From assembly GCA_001414485.1 (NCBI GenBank), contig LLEY01000200.1:1-64000 (forward strand): DNA of 64,000 nucleotides, written 5' to 3'. Below, one piece after another: positions 23,640 through 37,995 of this stretch (positions are counted from its first letter, which is position 1; every line of letters begins with the position of its first letter). The notes beneath the pieces were generated by a model, which saw nothing but the letters and a program-made list of their open reading frames with translations, searched no databases and was not told the origin of the DNA. This stretch comes from Calycina herbarum (Eukaryota; Ascomycota; Leotiomycetes; Helotiales; Pezizellaceae). The position numbers and the translations under genes were made by a program.

Positions 23640-24404
23640 CTTTAAGTATCTACTTAGAAGTTCAGTCGCCATAGCCCTAGTAACCCCTACAGTAGCTAGC
23701 TCGAATACTAGTCGAGTCAACGTCGTAGGAACATCTAGAAGCGTAACCGGAAGAATACTTACTAGTATACAGTTAACTAGGAACGACGACAATGTTAGCA
23801 TACTAGACGCCCCCGAGCTCTATAAGGTCGAAGTACTTAAATCTATTAAAGTTAAGATACTAGATATATATTATAAGAAGTAAAAGAAACTCGACTCGTT
23901 TCTTCTTTAGATAGACATCTACTTTAACTTTAACTTTAATAAGTTTAAAGGTAATTATAATTTATAAACTATCTTTACTATCTTCTATCTTAAGGGATTA
24001 GTATTAGAATAGGCCTAGCTATACTTAGAGGACTTCTTTAAGAATAAGAAAGAAGATAGAAAGATAGAATTAACTAAGATTATATTTAAATCTTAGAGAG
24101 GATTTAAAGTAACTATTAGAAAAGTCTTCGAAGACTTTGATATAATCCGAACAGCTATATATAAGCTTTTAGAATTATACTAGACCGGATTAGTAATAGA
24201 TTATACTAATAAATTTTAATATTATAGAATAAAGTCGAGATAAGATATAATCGCTCTTATAGAACTCTTTTATAAAAGATTAAAGATATATATCTATAAG
24301 GAAATAGCTAAGTAGAATATATAATTCTTAACTATTATAGGTATAATTAAGGAAGTCGTCTAGCTAGACAACTACTTATATAAATTTAAGAAGAGTAACC
24401 TTAA

Positions 24405-24876
24405 TATAACGAAACTCAAACGAACTAAACAAAGGTGACTAAGTCTCGAAGGTTAGTATACAGATAAGAAGTATAGACGCGATAGATTGTTCACTTAGAA
24501 GTAAACTTATTACTTATATTAAAGATATTAAATAAGATAATAAAATTAATAACTAAAGTTAAGTACGAAGCTCCTATCTAATAGTAGACGTGCTAGTCTT
24601 ATATAGAACCTTTATTCTAATTACATCGCTTACATCGCTTATATCGCTTACGTCGCTCGCGTCGCTCGTAATTAAGACGATTAGAGCGATATAGGCGATC
24701 ACGTTATATAACCGTACGTAACTTCTAACATTACTATAATAGTAAGATCCTAAAATCTCTAAATACCCTTCGTATTACTGATTCCCTTCTATATTACCTT
24801 CTATTCCTAGATATTATACCTTATTCTATTAGAACGCTGTCTAGACTACTTACTACGTATACCGTGATTCGTAACA
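24405..24876 (-). repeat. Element B 3' LTR (472 bp)
   Basis: On the plus strand it starts TATAACGAAAC (TGTAACG before RIP) and ends ATTCGTAACA. It belongs to the same LTR family as element A, with extra copies of the 9-bp unit at 24622-24668. Confidence 0.85.
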
Positions 24877-25359
24877 CTATCCCCTTCTTAGACTAGCGTG
24901 TCCCTATACTTAAGTATAGCCTAAGAAAATATCGTTAAGAGGCTAATAGCCTCCCTAGTTCCTATTATACTGTTAACACCTTTCTTAAAGGATAAGCTTA
25001 AATAATATAGAACTTTTAATACTCTTTAAATTAAATATTTAAGACGTGAAATAATCTCTTATACTTGATATATAAATGCGAAAACTAGTCGCTAATATAT
25101 TAGCGTTCTTAGTAGTTCTAAGTACTCTAAGTATACTAGGAAGGGCAAATCTTACGATGTCGAGTTATAAAACTAAATACTCTTAATTTTCGAATAGGAA
25201 TCTATTAATACTTAGAAGCGACGGTTATAGTAGAAGGAAGAAACAGCTTATAAGATTTAAGAAGAAGCTATGTAGAAGATTCTTTGTCTGTGAAAATAGT
25301 AACGCTTCCTTATAGAGCGGGAGTAAGAGATACTCTGTCGTGGTCTTACTAACCTATAA

Positions 25360-25530
25360 GAGCTTAATAAAGCTGACGAGAAAGAAAGAGCAGAGAAGGA
25401 GAAAGAAGAGAGGGAATTAGAGATCGCCTAGCTAGCGGCCCCTTCTTCTTCTAGTAACCCCGCTTTTGTTAATAAGCTAACCCTTAACTCGACTTTCCTC
25501 GAGGCTTTCTCTTCTAACTACGAGATGTAG
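25360..25530 (+). pseudogene. Antisense ORF remnant in element B
   Basis: On the strand opposite to gag-pol, a Glu/Lys-rich coiled-coil-like frame (KADEKERAEKEKEERE) is followed by a segment ending FLEAFSSNYEM and a stop. One internal TAG interrupts it. It aligns in position, composition and C-terminus with the intact frame in element C at 27062-27274, so it is a RIP-damaged homologue. Confidence 0.55.
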
Positions 25531-26200
25531 GTAACCCTAGGTTTTAGTAGTAGAACTTCCGAAGTTCCTCTAGGTAATAGTTAAGATTACTTTTTAGCTC
25601 TTAAGTATTTTCTAAGTATAGATAATCTAACTATTTAATTAAATACTTAACTCGTTCTCTAACTAGTTTATAGTTAAGAATCCTCTTAACTTTATACTTA
25701 GTATTTAGGTTTACTAGTTGAATTTCTATAATTAGAGCTAGTAGTGCTCTTAGTAGTACTGGTTTAAGTAAGAATATATAGAATACTAGGTAGATGTTTA
25801 TTATCTTTAGTAGCGCTAGTTTATAATTTAAAGGTCTCTTAACTTATTTAATTCTAAATAGTCTAAGTTTTTTATAATCTAGTTTATTACTTAGTCTTTT
25901 TATATCGATGTTTTTCTATACTAAGTAGACTTTATCCTTCTCTTTTAGTATTAGCTCTTAACTATGTTGTTTATTATAGTAGTATACGTTTCTTTCTACT
26001 ATAAATTATAGGTCTTCTATAAGTTCTTTATATAGATTCTTAATTTTTAAGATATAAATATAAGTAAGTTAGTTGTCGATAGTTGTAGATAGTAGTTCTT
26101 AATACGCTAATAATTTATACTTAAAATTAGCGTAGAATAGTATAATAAGTGTTGTTTCTATTACTGAACTATTATAGGCGAACTGTGTTAAAGGCAGCAG

Positions 26201-26633
26201 TGTAACGAAACTTAAACGAACTAAACAAAGATGACTAAGTCTCGAAGGTTGGTATATAGGTAAGAAGTATAGATGTGCCGGGTTGTTCACTTAGAAGTGA
26301 ACTCGTTACTTGTATTAAAGATGTTAAATAAGATAATAAGATTAATAACTAAAGTTAAGTACGAAGCTCCTATCTAGATAGTAGACGTGCTAGTATATAT
26401 AGAACCTCCGTTTCCCCTAGGTAGCTAACTCGCTCGTCGAGCTGGCGATCCAACGAGCTGGTTCGCCTAGCGATCTAGCGGTCCCTTTCGTCACGTGATT
26501 ATTATAATGAAATCCTTGGATCGCTTAGCTAACCTAACCGATCCTTAACTACTATAAGAGTATTCCGATAGTGCTTAACCTATTAGGACGCTGCCTGGTC
26601 TTTACTTATCACGTATATACGTGATTCGTAACA
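26201..26633 (-). repeat. Element C 3' LTR (433 bp)
   Basis: On the plus strand it starts TGTAACGAAACTT and ends ATTCGTAACA. It matches the partner LTR along its full length, with about 20 differences, apparently all transitions. Confidence 0.9.
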
Positions 26634-27061
26634 CTATCCCCTTCTTAGCTTAGCGTGTCTCTACGCTTAAGTACGACCTAAGAAATATCGTTAGAAGGCT
26701 AGTAGCCTTCTTCTCTTTCGCTATGTCACCCGATCGTTTAGTAAAACGTACTAAGTATATTACTCTTAGAAAAGAAATCAACTTATTTAAAATAAAAATA
26801 GTGCCCTATATCTGATGTTTAAAAGCTAGTTTTATAAATGAATGTGTCGCTTCTTAAGATAAAAGTCTAAATTGCTATAGTTGTTATATAAAGAATAGTA
26901 AGACTTATAACGTTCGTGAAGTAAACTATATACTGACTATTCGAGATTAGGAGTCTATAGATGCGTAGATCCAACGACTAGAGGACGAGGCCGATGAGGC
27001 TATAGCGAAAGTCCTCTAGGTTAATAAGCAGAAGAAGCTGCTTTATACCTAGAAGTAGAGA

Positions 27062-27274
27062 ATGATAGCAGCTGGTCTCAACTCTCTTAAAGAGCTAGAT
27101 GCTACTAAAGAATTAGAAAGAAAAGAAAAGGAGAAGGAGGAAGAAAAGAAGCGGATAGAAGAAGAGGCTGCTAGGCTGGCCGCCCTTCCTACGCCCGACG
27201 TTTCCGACCCTGCCCTCGCTCTAGGCCTCGACCTAGCCTTTCTTAAGTCCTTTCTTACTAACTACGCGATGTAG
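27062..27274 (+). CDS. Antisense ORF of the gypsy family (element C copy)
   Basis: A 70-residue plus-strand frame starts MIAAGLNSLKELD, runs through a Glu/Lys coiled-coil stretch, and ends FLKSFLTNYAM. It lies between the end of pol and the 3' LTR but on the opposite strand to gag-pol. Upstream, the same frame continues (for example SIDA...IQRLEDEADEAI at about 26955-27000) with TAG stops that look like mutated CAG or TGG codons, so the original protein was longer. The Leu-Asp-Glu/coiled-coil style recalls uncharacterised ORFs attached to fungal repeats. No function is known; this fragment itself is probably not functional. Confidence 0.5.
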   Translation: MIAAGLNSLKELDATKELERKEKEKEEEKKRIEEEAARLAALPTPDVSDPALALGLDLAFLKSFLTNYAM

Positions 27275-30200
27275 GTAGACTTAGGTTTCGATAGTAGAAC
27301 TCCTGAAGTTCCTCCGAGTACTAGCTGATGTTTTTTCTAGGTTCTTAAGTGTTTTCTAAATATAAGTAATCTAACTATTTTATTAAATACTTAACCTATC
27401 CTCTAATAAGTCTATAGTTAAGAATCCTCTTAACTTTATACTTAGCGTTTAGGTTTACTAGTTAAATTTCTATAAGTAGGGCTAGTAGTGCTCCTAGTAG
27501 TACTAGTTCGAGTAGAGATATATAGAATACTAGGTAGATATTTATTATCCTTAGTAGTACTAATTCATAATTTAAAGGTCTCTTAACGTGTTTAATTTTA
27601 AATAGTCTAAGTTTTTTATAATCTAGTTTATTACTTAGTCTTTTTATATTAATATTCTTTTATACTAAGTAGACTTTATCCCCCTCTTTTAGTATTAGCT
27701 CCTAACTACGTCGTTTATTATAGTAGTACGTATTTCTTTCTACTATAAATTATAAGTCCTCTATAAGTTCCTTATATAGACTCTTGATTTTCAAGACCTA
27801 AACACGAGTAAGTTGGTTATTAATAGTCGTAGACAGTAGTTCTTAATACGCTATTAATTTATATTTAAAATTAGTATAGAATAGCGTAACAAGTATTATT
27901 TCTATTATTAAACTATTATAAGCGAACTATGCTAAGGGTAGCAGTTCTACCTAGTTATCTTACTAGTAGTTTACGTAATAATAAAGGTATATTTTAACTA
28001 CTTAATTTATCTATTTGTTTCCTCTATTTGTTTAAAGGTAGAAAGCTATAGAGAGCTTTCTTTTCACACCTAATCGTTCTATAAGAGTAATCTAAAATTT
28101 TAAAGTAAAGAGCTTATCTCTATCTAAGAGTATCTCTTCTAGTAGTCTATGTCTTAAGACTACTTCCCTAAGGAATATAAATGCTAATTCCTTAGCTATA
28201 CTTAACTCTATATATACTATAAGAATTATATACTTCGTAAGTCGTTCTATAATAACTAGGATTATATTATATTCAACTCCTATTATTAAGTCTTTAGATT
28301 TTAATAGTTTAATAATAAAATCTATAGATATTAATTTCTAAGGTATCTATAGTATTAGAGTAGTGTTTATCTATCTATAAGGAGTATAGTAGGAAGCTTT
28401 GTTCCTAGTATAGGTATTATATTCCGCTATTACTTCCTTAACTATCGTAGATAACCGATTAACATAGTAGTATTATCTTATCCTCTAAAGAGTTCTACGA
28501 ATTCCTTAGTATCCGTAAGCGGGCATAGTATAGTATTCCTATATAAATTCCTTAGTATACGAGCTAGGAACTTATAATTTCCCTTTTATATACTAGTTAT
28601 AATCTTCATATATTTTCTAAATTTTATTTATCTAGATATTATTTATTACTACTATCTTATATATAGTAGGTACTAAGTTTCTATTCTTAAGAGTTTTTAA
28701 GATCGTAATCTTCTTATACTCCTTATTTCCCTCGTATCTAGGTTTCTAGCTAAGAGTATTAGCTTAAGTATTTAACGTTCCTTTTATATATTAAATAATA
28801 ATATTAAATCCTCTTAATATCTCTAACTATCTAGCTAATCGTCTTATTATAAGTTCCTTAGTTATTATAAACGTCCTAAGGTTCTTATAGTTAGATAAAA
28901 CTATAACTAAGTATTTTACTAGCTATAAATAAATTCTCTAGTATTCTAAAGCTAATACTATAATAAGTAGTTCTTTATCAAAGATACTATAGTTTTATTA
29001 TACTAGGTTAAATGTTTTTAAATAATATATAATAGGTATAAGTTTTCCCTTATCATTTAATTATAAGTGAATCGCACCTACTACTATATCTAAGGCGTCT
29101 ATTTTAATCGTACTAGGTTTATCTATATTAAAATTATATAAAATAGGTTTTTCTATAAACTTTACTTTAATTTTCTAAAAAGCATTCTCTATCTATTTAT
29201 TCTATATAAACTTAGTAGCTTTCTTAACTAGTACTAACATTAGTTTAGTAATCTTTATATAGTCTTATATAAACAGATAGTAAAAGTTTACGAATCTAAG
29301 GAAGGACTATATATCTTTTATATTCTCTAGTAATTTCTAGTTTAAAATGTCTTAGATCTTTACTAGATCTATTTCTATTTTTCCTAAGCTAAATACCTAT
29401 TCTAGGAAAAGTGTCTAAGTTACTCTAAACTTGTATTTTAAGAGTTTTAACCGAGAGTTTACTTTTATAAGTTATTATAAAACTTCTCTAACATATCCTT
29501 TATATTCTTCTTCTTTTTCTAAGAAGATTAGGATATTATCTAGGTAATAAATTACTATTACCCTTAGAAGATCTCTTAAAATATTATTATTTTATCTCTA
29601 ATATATAGCTAGTACGTTATAGAGTTTAAATAGCATAACTGTGTATTTATAGAGGCCTAATAGTAAGGCAAATACTATCTTCTATTCGTCTCTGACTTTT
29701 ATTTATATAAGTCTATAGATGTTTTATTAATCTAATTTTATAAATCGTACTACCTTACTTAACTTATCTTATAAGTATTAGCTAGGTAGTAGTAGATAAG
29801 TGTTCTTAACTATAGTATAATTTACTTCTTAATAATTAATATATACTCTCCTATCTAGGTTGTCTTTCTTCTTAATAATAAGCATATTTAAGGTAATTAG
29901 CGACTTAGATCTTCTAATATATCTCTTTTTAATACCTTCCTTTATATAACTTTCTATTTTCTATAAGCTTTTCTAGTTATATAACTGAAGCTTCTACTTT
30001 AAGAGATAATAACCCTCTTTTAATTTAATCTTATAATCCTATAAGTAATATTCTAGTAAGGCTTATAAGTCTTCTAGGTTTTTAAACAAAGCCTTGAATT
30101 CTTTATACTATATAGGTATTTTGTTATTAGCTTTCTTACTAACCTGTAGAAGACCCTAGATAAGGTGTTCTAATACTTTAGAAGAGATAGTGCTAACCTC

Positions 30201-33027
30201 GTTCTAGCTTTAAAGTTATAAATGTAATCCCTTATATTTATATTAACTAAAAGTTATTTTCTTATCTTTTTAGTCGATTTCTAGATTATGTTCCTAAATC
30301 TATAGTATACTAAGTATTACTTCCTTACTTCCTATTTTAATAATATTAAATTATATATTTAAACAATGTCCTTCGATATTAATTCTTATTAGAATAGTTT
30401 ACTAATTAATAATCCTATTTTAGTATATAACGTCTGTTCTATTAACTACTCCTAGTTAATATAGTCTTATTTCCTTAATTAGGACGTTTAGCTTCTCTTA
30501 AGCTATTAAGGAAATAAAGTTACCTATTACTTCTAAGTCTATTATAACTTATAACTTCTTCCCTTTTACTTCTATAGTTATTACTAACTGTCTTTCTCCT
30601 AAAGTAGTGTCTAACTTTACTTTAATATATTAAACTTCGAAAGATCGATTTTCTTAATTATAATTTTTTCTTTCCTTATCCTTATATTATAGAAAGAATC
30701 TTACTCTTTCCTTATTAGTATATACTACCTTATATACTAATCTATATTCTATGATTTCTATAGTTTTAGGAATTTCCTTTATAAATTGTTTTAGTATTTA
30801 CCTACAGTTATATTAAATCTATTTATAACTGGTTTCTAAAATAGCTTCTATAGACTATAGTTCTCCTATATATAAATAATCTAAAGTAGCCTCTAGTATA
30901 CTTATCTCTAGTTTTATATAGTAAACCTTAAATATATAGTCTCTCGAATTCTTTTCCCTAATAGCCCTAATCTAGGACTAAGGAAAGAATTCTACTCCTT
31001 CTTTATCTAATAATACTACTTCATATATCTAATAATATTCTACTATTCTAGTAGGCTCTAGTAATATTCCTTTAAATCGCTTCTATAATAACTAGTCTAA
31101 AGTCGGACTTAGTTTATATTATATCTATTATACTATTATTTCCTAAACTGTTTCTATAAACCATAGTTCTCCTACTAATAGATAGTATATTTCTTCTAGT
31201 TCTATCTTAGCCTATCTAGTTATATTAAATTCCCTTTACTCCTAGAATAATATACTAAATAGTTATTATAAGTCGTATTTTCTTAATACTAACCTATTAT
31301 TTCTAATTAACATAACTATAATATATCGCTTAAATTCCTCTAGTATAATATCTTTAGATAGTGTTCTAAGAAAAGAGGTTTTAATTCGTCTTATAAATCC
31401 TATTAGAACTTGCTATATCTACGTACTAGTCTTACCTAAAATATCGTATATTCTCTATATATCCCCTACTTTAGGGTAAGTAGGTTCCTTAGCTGGTTTT
31501 TTAATCGGTTAACGTTTTCGTTCTAGTTCCTTTTCTTTAATAGTTTTCTATCTAGTAATTAGACTAACTAGAGTTATTATTTTAGGGTTATTACTTATAA
31601 CTATATACGTTGTTAAGATAGTTAGGTTAACTCCTTATATTATATAAGGACTCTAAAAGTCTAGTTTCTAATTATTAATATATACCTATCGATTTCCTTA
31701 TTTAAAGGTTCTAAGGAAAGCCTAAGTTTCTCTAACTTCTAGGTCTTTATTCTTTATTTCTCCTTTTAAACTAGAAGATAAATCTAATATCTTTAAAGAA
31801 CTAGTTAATAGTAGTAATTCGTATTCTACTTAAAGAGGTTACTTAGATTCTATTACTAATTATATATTATAATATTCCTTAAGGAGTAGATCCCTATTAT
31901 TATTAGTATCTTATACTCTACTAATTCCTTTATTATTTTCAATCTAGGTTCTATATCCTCGTACTTTAAGCTCCTTATTTATAAGTTTAATATAATCAGT
32001 TAAAGCTACCTATTATTAAATAGTAGTATTAATTTATTTCTTTCTCTTAGAGTCTTTCTTCTTACTATACTTATTTACTCTATAGCCTAGTTAGCTATAA
32101 TTATAACATAAGTTCTACTTACGTCAACGATTTCGCTCTTCCTAGAAAAGTCCTCCTTTCTTTAAAAAGGTTTTCTTCTATATAGTATTTACCTCCTTAC
32201 TATATTTATTAGTATAAGAGTGTTTCTACTTTCCTAACTCTTTACTCTTTTCCCTATACTTAGAGTTACTCTTTCTAAATTTATATAGGCGGTTATTTAG
32301 CTAGACGACTTCCTTAATCATACCTATAATAGTTAAGAATTATATATTCTACTTAACTATTTCCTTATAGATATATATCTTTAATCCTTTATAAAAGAGT
32401 TCTATAAGAGTAATAGTATCCTATCTTAACTTTATTCTATAACGTTGAAATTTATTAGCGTAATCTATTACTAATCTAGTCTAGTATAATTCTAAAAGCT
32501 TATATATAGCTGTTTAAATTATATTAAAGTCTCTAAAGACTTTTCTAATAGTTACCTTAAATCCTCTCTAAGATTTAAATATAATCTTAGTTAATTCTAT
32601 CTTTCTATCTTTATTCTTATTTTTAAAGAAGTCCTCTAAGTATAGCTAGGCCTATTCTAGTACTAATCTTCTAAGGTAGGAGATAGTAAAGATAGTTTAT
32701 AAGTTATAATTACCTTTAAACTTATTAGAATTAAAGTTAAAGTAGATGTCTATTTAGAGAAGGAATAAGTCGAGTTCCTTTCGCTTCCTATAATACGTAT
32801 CTAATATCTTGACTTTAATAGACTTAAGTACTTCGACCTTATAGGGCTCGGGGGCGTCTGGTATACTAACATTGTCGTCGTTCTTAGTTAACTGTGTACC
32901 GGCAGGTGTTCTTCTGGTTACACTTCTAGATGTTCCTACGACGTTAACTCGACTAGTATTCGGGCTAGCTGCTGCGGCGGGAGTTGCTAGGGCTATGGCG
33001 ACTGAACTTCTAAGTAGGTGCTTAAAG

Positions 33028-33460
33028 TGTAACGAAACTTAAACGAACTAAACAAAGATGACTAAGTCTCGAAGGTTGGTATATAGGTAAGAAGTATAGA
33101 TGCGCTAGGTTGTTTACTTAGAAGTGAACTCGTTACTTATATTAAAGATGTTAAATAAGATAATAAGATTAATAACTAAAGTTGAGTACAAAGCTCTTAT
33201 CTAGATAGTAGACGTGCTAGTATATATAGAACCTCCGTTTCCTCTAGGTAGCTAACTCGCTCGTCGAGCTGGCGATCTAACGAGCTGGTTCGCCTAGCGA
33301 TCTAGCGGTCTCTTTCGTTACGTGATTATCGTAATAAAATCCTTGGATCGCTTAGCTAACCTAACCGATCCCTAACTACTATAAGAGTATTCCGATAGTG
33401 CTTAACCTGTTAGGACGCCGCCTGGTCTTCACTTATCACGTGTGCACGTGATTCGTAACA
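33028..33460 (-). repeat. Element C 5' LTR (433 bp)
   Basis: On the plus strand it starts TGTAACGAAACTT and ends ATTCGTAACA, then AGCAG begins the duplicated target. On the minus strand it is followed by the leader and the gag start. Confidence 0.9.
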
Positions 33461-36400
33461 AGCAGTTCTACCTAATTATCTTACTAGTAGTTTATATAAT
33501 AACGAAGGTATGTTTTAACTACTTGATTTATTCTTTCGTTTCCTCTATTTATTTAAGAGTGAAAAGCTATAGAGAGCTTTCTTTTTATACCTAATCGTTT
33601 TATAAGAGCGATCTAAAATTTTAAGGTAAAGAGCTTATCTCTATTTAAGAGTATCTCTTCTAGTAGTCTATATCTTAAGACTACTTTCTTAAGGAATACG
33701 AATACTAATTCCTTAGCTGTACTTAACTCTATATATACTATTAGAATTATATACTTTGTAAGTTGTTTTATAATAACTAGGATCGTATTATACTTAACTC
33801 CTATTATTAGATCTTTAGATTTTAGTAACTTAATAATAAAATCTATAGATATTAGCTTCTAAGGTATCTATAGTATTAGAGTAGTGTTTATCTGTCTATA
33901 AGAGATATAGTAGGAAGCCTTATTCTTAGTATAGGTATTATATTCTACTATTACTTTCTTAACTATCGTAGATAATTAATTAATATAGTAGTATTATCTT
34001 ATTCTTTAGAGAGTTCTTTGAATTCCTTAATAACCGTAAGTAGATATAGTATAGTATTCTTATATAAATTCCTTTATATATAAGCTAGAGACCTATAACT
34101 TTCCTTTTACGTACTAGTTATAGCCTTTGTATATATTCTGAATTTTATCTATTTAAATGTTATTTATTACTATAATTTCGTATATAGTAGGTACTAAGTC
34201 TCTATTCTTAAGAGTTTTTAAGATTATAATCTTCTTATACTCTTTATTTCTCTTATATCTAGGTTTCTAGCTAAGAGTATTAGCCTAAGTATTTAACGTT
34301 CTCTTTATATATTAAATAATAATATTAAATCCTCTTAATATCTCTAACTATTTAGCTAATTATTTAGTTATAAGTTTCTTAGTTATTATAAATATTTTAA
34401 GATTCTTATAGTTAGATAGAACTATAACTAGGTGTTTTACTAGCTATAAATAAATTCTCTAGTATTCTAAAGCTAATACTATAGTAAGCAGTTCCTTATT
34501 AAAGATACTATAGTTTTATTATACTAGGTTAAATGTTTTAGAATAATATATAATAGGTATAAGTTTTCCCTTATTATTTAGTTATAGGTAAATCGTATCT
34601 ACTACTATATCTAAGGTATCTGTTTTAATTATACTAGGTTTATTTATATTAAAATTATATAAAATAGGTTTTTTTATAAACTTTGCTTTAATTTTCTAAA
34701 AAGTATTTTCTATCTATTTATTCTATATAAACTTAATAGCTTTTTTAACTAGTATTAATATTAGTTTAGTAATCTTTATATAGTCTTATATAAACAGATA
34801 GTAAAAGTTTATAAATCTAAGGAAGGATTATATATCTTTTACGTTCTCTAGTAATTTCTAGTTTAAAATATCTTAGATTTTTACTAGATCTATTTCTATT
34901 TTTTCTAAGCTAAATACCTATCCTAGGAAAAGTATCTAAGTTACTTTAAACTTGTATTTTAAGAGTTTTAACTAAGAATTTACTTTTATAAGATATTATA
35001 AAACTTCTTTAATATATTCCTTATATTCTTCTTCTTTTTCTAAGAAGATTAAAATATTATTTAAGTAATAGATTACTATTACTCTTAGAAGATCTCTTAA
35101 ATGTTATTATTTTGTTTTTAATATATAGCTAGTATGTTATAGAGTCTAAATAGTATAACTGTGTATTTATAAAGGCTCGATAGTAAGGTAAAGGCTGTCT
35201 TCTATTCGTTCTTAACTTTTATTTATATAAGTCTATAGATATTTCGTTAATCTAGTTTCGTAAATCGTACTACCTTACCTAACTTGTCTTATAAGTATTA
35301 GCTAGGTAGTAGTAGATAAGCGTCCTTAACTATAGTATAATTTACTTCTTAATAATTAATATATACTCTTTTATTTAGATCGTCTTTCTTCTTAATAATA
35401 AGTATATTTAAGGTAATTAGTAACTTAGATCTTCTAATATAACCCTTCTTAATACCTTCCTTTATATAACTTTCTATTCTCTATAAGCTTTTCTAGTTAT
35501 ATAACTGAAGCTTCTACTTTAAGAGGTAATAACCCTCTTTTAATTTAATCTTATAATCCTATAAGTAATGTTTTAATAAGGCTTATAAGTCTTCTAGGTT
35601 TTCAAATAAAGCTTTAAATTCTCTATACTATATAGGTATTTTATTATTAGCTTTCTTACTAGCTTATAGAGGACCCTAGGCAAGGTGTCCTAGCGCTTTA
35701 GAAGAGGTAGCGCTAACCTTGTTCTAGTCTTATAGTTATAATTATAATCCTATATAATTATATTAACTAAAGGTTATTGTTTATACCTTTTAATTAATAT
35801 CTAGATTATATTTCTAAATCTATAGTATACTAAGTATTACCTCCTTACTTTCTATTTTAATAATATCGAATTATATATTTAAATAGTATTTTTTAATATT
35901 AACTTTTATTAGAATAGTTTACTAATTAATAATTCCATTTTAGTAGGTAACGTCTATTCTATTAACTACCCTTAGATAGTATAGTTTTATATTCTTAATT
36001 AGAACGTTTAGCTTTTTTAAAGCTGTTAGAGAGAGGAAATTACCTATTACTTCTAAGTTAATTATAACTCGAAGTTCCTTTTCCTTTATCTTTATAGTTA
36101 TAACTAACTACCTTTTTCTAGAGATAGTGCTTAGCTCTCTAACTATTAGTTAGTAGAGTTCTCTCTATACTAACTCCGTTTCTTAGTCTATATTATATTC
36201 GTTTGTTTTCTAGAAGATTATACTAAATAATTTTCTACTTCCTAATTCCTAAAATATTACTCCGACTTTTCTAACTAAAGCGACTATAGTATACTAGCCT
36301 CCTATTTCTAGTATAGCTTCCTTGTCGTCAGGTAGTATACCTAAAAAACTAGGTTTAGAGCGTCTTATAAAGTCGTTAAGACCTTGCTATTACTATAAGC

Positions 36401-37995
36401 TAGTTTCTTCTTAAAGATCTATAACTATCTAAATATCTCCTATCTCAGGCGTTCTAGATAGTTCGCTAGATACTACTTATTCTAGTCTAGGTTCTTTAAA
36501 TTCAATAGTTTCCCTTCTAGTAATAAGGCTTACTAATATTATTCTGTCCTACTTATTCTAAACTACTTTATAGATAGTTAAAATAGTAGGGTTAATTCCT
36601 TAAGTAGAATATAAGCTCTAGAAATTAGGTTTCTAGTATTCTATATATATCTATTTATTCCCTCTTTCAAAGGTTCTAATAAATGCCTATATCTCGTCTT
36701 ATCTAGGCTTATATATTCTTAGATTTATTCCTAATAAATTAGATTCTAATTCTAATAACTTTAATAAACTTATTAATAGTAGTAACTTATATTCTACTTA
36801 AAGAGAGAATCTATATTCTATTTCTAATCGTATATTATAATATTCTTTAAGAAGTGGATTCCTACTATTATTAGTATCTTATACCTTACTATCTTAGAGT
36901 TCGATTCCTTTATTTAGCTATAGATATATAGTACTAGTTAATATATCCGAAGTATCTATTTTAATCTATATATTATATCCTCTAGTCTTAAGTTCTTCGT
37001 CTATAAGTTCTATTCTTTCTAATAAAGCTACTTCTTTTTAGATAGTAGCGTTCGCTTATTTCTCTTTAGAGTCTTTCTTCTTACTATACTTATTTACTCT
37101 ATAGCTAGAGAGGCTATAGTTATAATATAAGTTCTACTTATAACGACGATCTCGCTCTTTCTAGGAAAGTCCTTTCTTTAGTAGGTCTCTTTCTTAAGTT
37201 CCTTTTCTTAGAGCCTAACACTTCTAAGTAGCGTTAACTTCTATAGGCTCTCTATAGTCTTTTCTTCTACCTTTTCCTTAATATCGATGTCTATAACTAC
37301 TCCTTTTCTCTAAACTCCTCTTATAATTCCGATTATCGATTTTAATCGTATCGTTAGTTAACTTATTAAGTATGTCTAAGAAGTTATCTCTAGCTAATTT
37401 ATCTTTAACGCTGTTCTTTAATCCTCTATAGTACTGCTTATGTAGGGCTTTATCGTTCTAGCTAAGACGTATAGAGTATTATTAGAATATTAACATATAT
37501 TTTACTACTAACCTCTTCTATCGGAGGCTATATAAAGCTCGTATTACTTTTTTCTTTAAATCCACATCTATAAACGCTTAGTTAATCCCTTTCTTAAATC
37601 TAATAACAGTTAAAAACAATCTTTAAGTACTTTTACTTATAAGGTTTAATACTTTTCTATTTAATATTTTATTCTTTTAAAAATCCTCTAAATATAGTTC
37701 TATCTAGTTATATACTACTCTCTCTAAATAGGTAGTAAGCTATATAACTTAATTAGTTTCGTAAGTAAACTATACTAAATAAAAGTTTAAGTATATTAAA
37801 GCTTTTATAATAAACTTAGTAAGTTTCTCTAAGGAACCGTTAAACGTTTTAGGTATTAGTAATTTCACTTCCTCTCTAAGAGTAGTAACTGATACTACTA
37901 GTATTATTAGCGCTAGAGGTAGTATAGAGGTCGAACTCGAGGATAGCGTAGTTTTCGACATTATATCAGTAGTACTTCTAAGTAGGTGCTTAAAG

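Larger units (their letters stand above)
26201..33460 (-). mobile_element. Ty3/gypsy element C (innermost), complete LTR-to-LTR
   Basis: This 7,260-bp element on the minus strand has two LTRs of exactly 433 bp (26201-26633 and 33028-33460). A perfect 5-bp duplication AGCAG flanks it (26196-26200 and 33461-33465). The gag start near 33,000-32,650 is little mutated. A Cys/His knuckle near 32,100 is eroded (Tyr replacing Cys and His), RT has YLDN instead of YxDD (near 29,540), and integrase fills about 28.7-27.9 kb. Stops are dense, so it is inactive. The LTRs differ from those of A and B in their middle part. It carries a plus-strand antisense ORF at 27062-27274. Confidence 0.9.
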
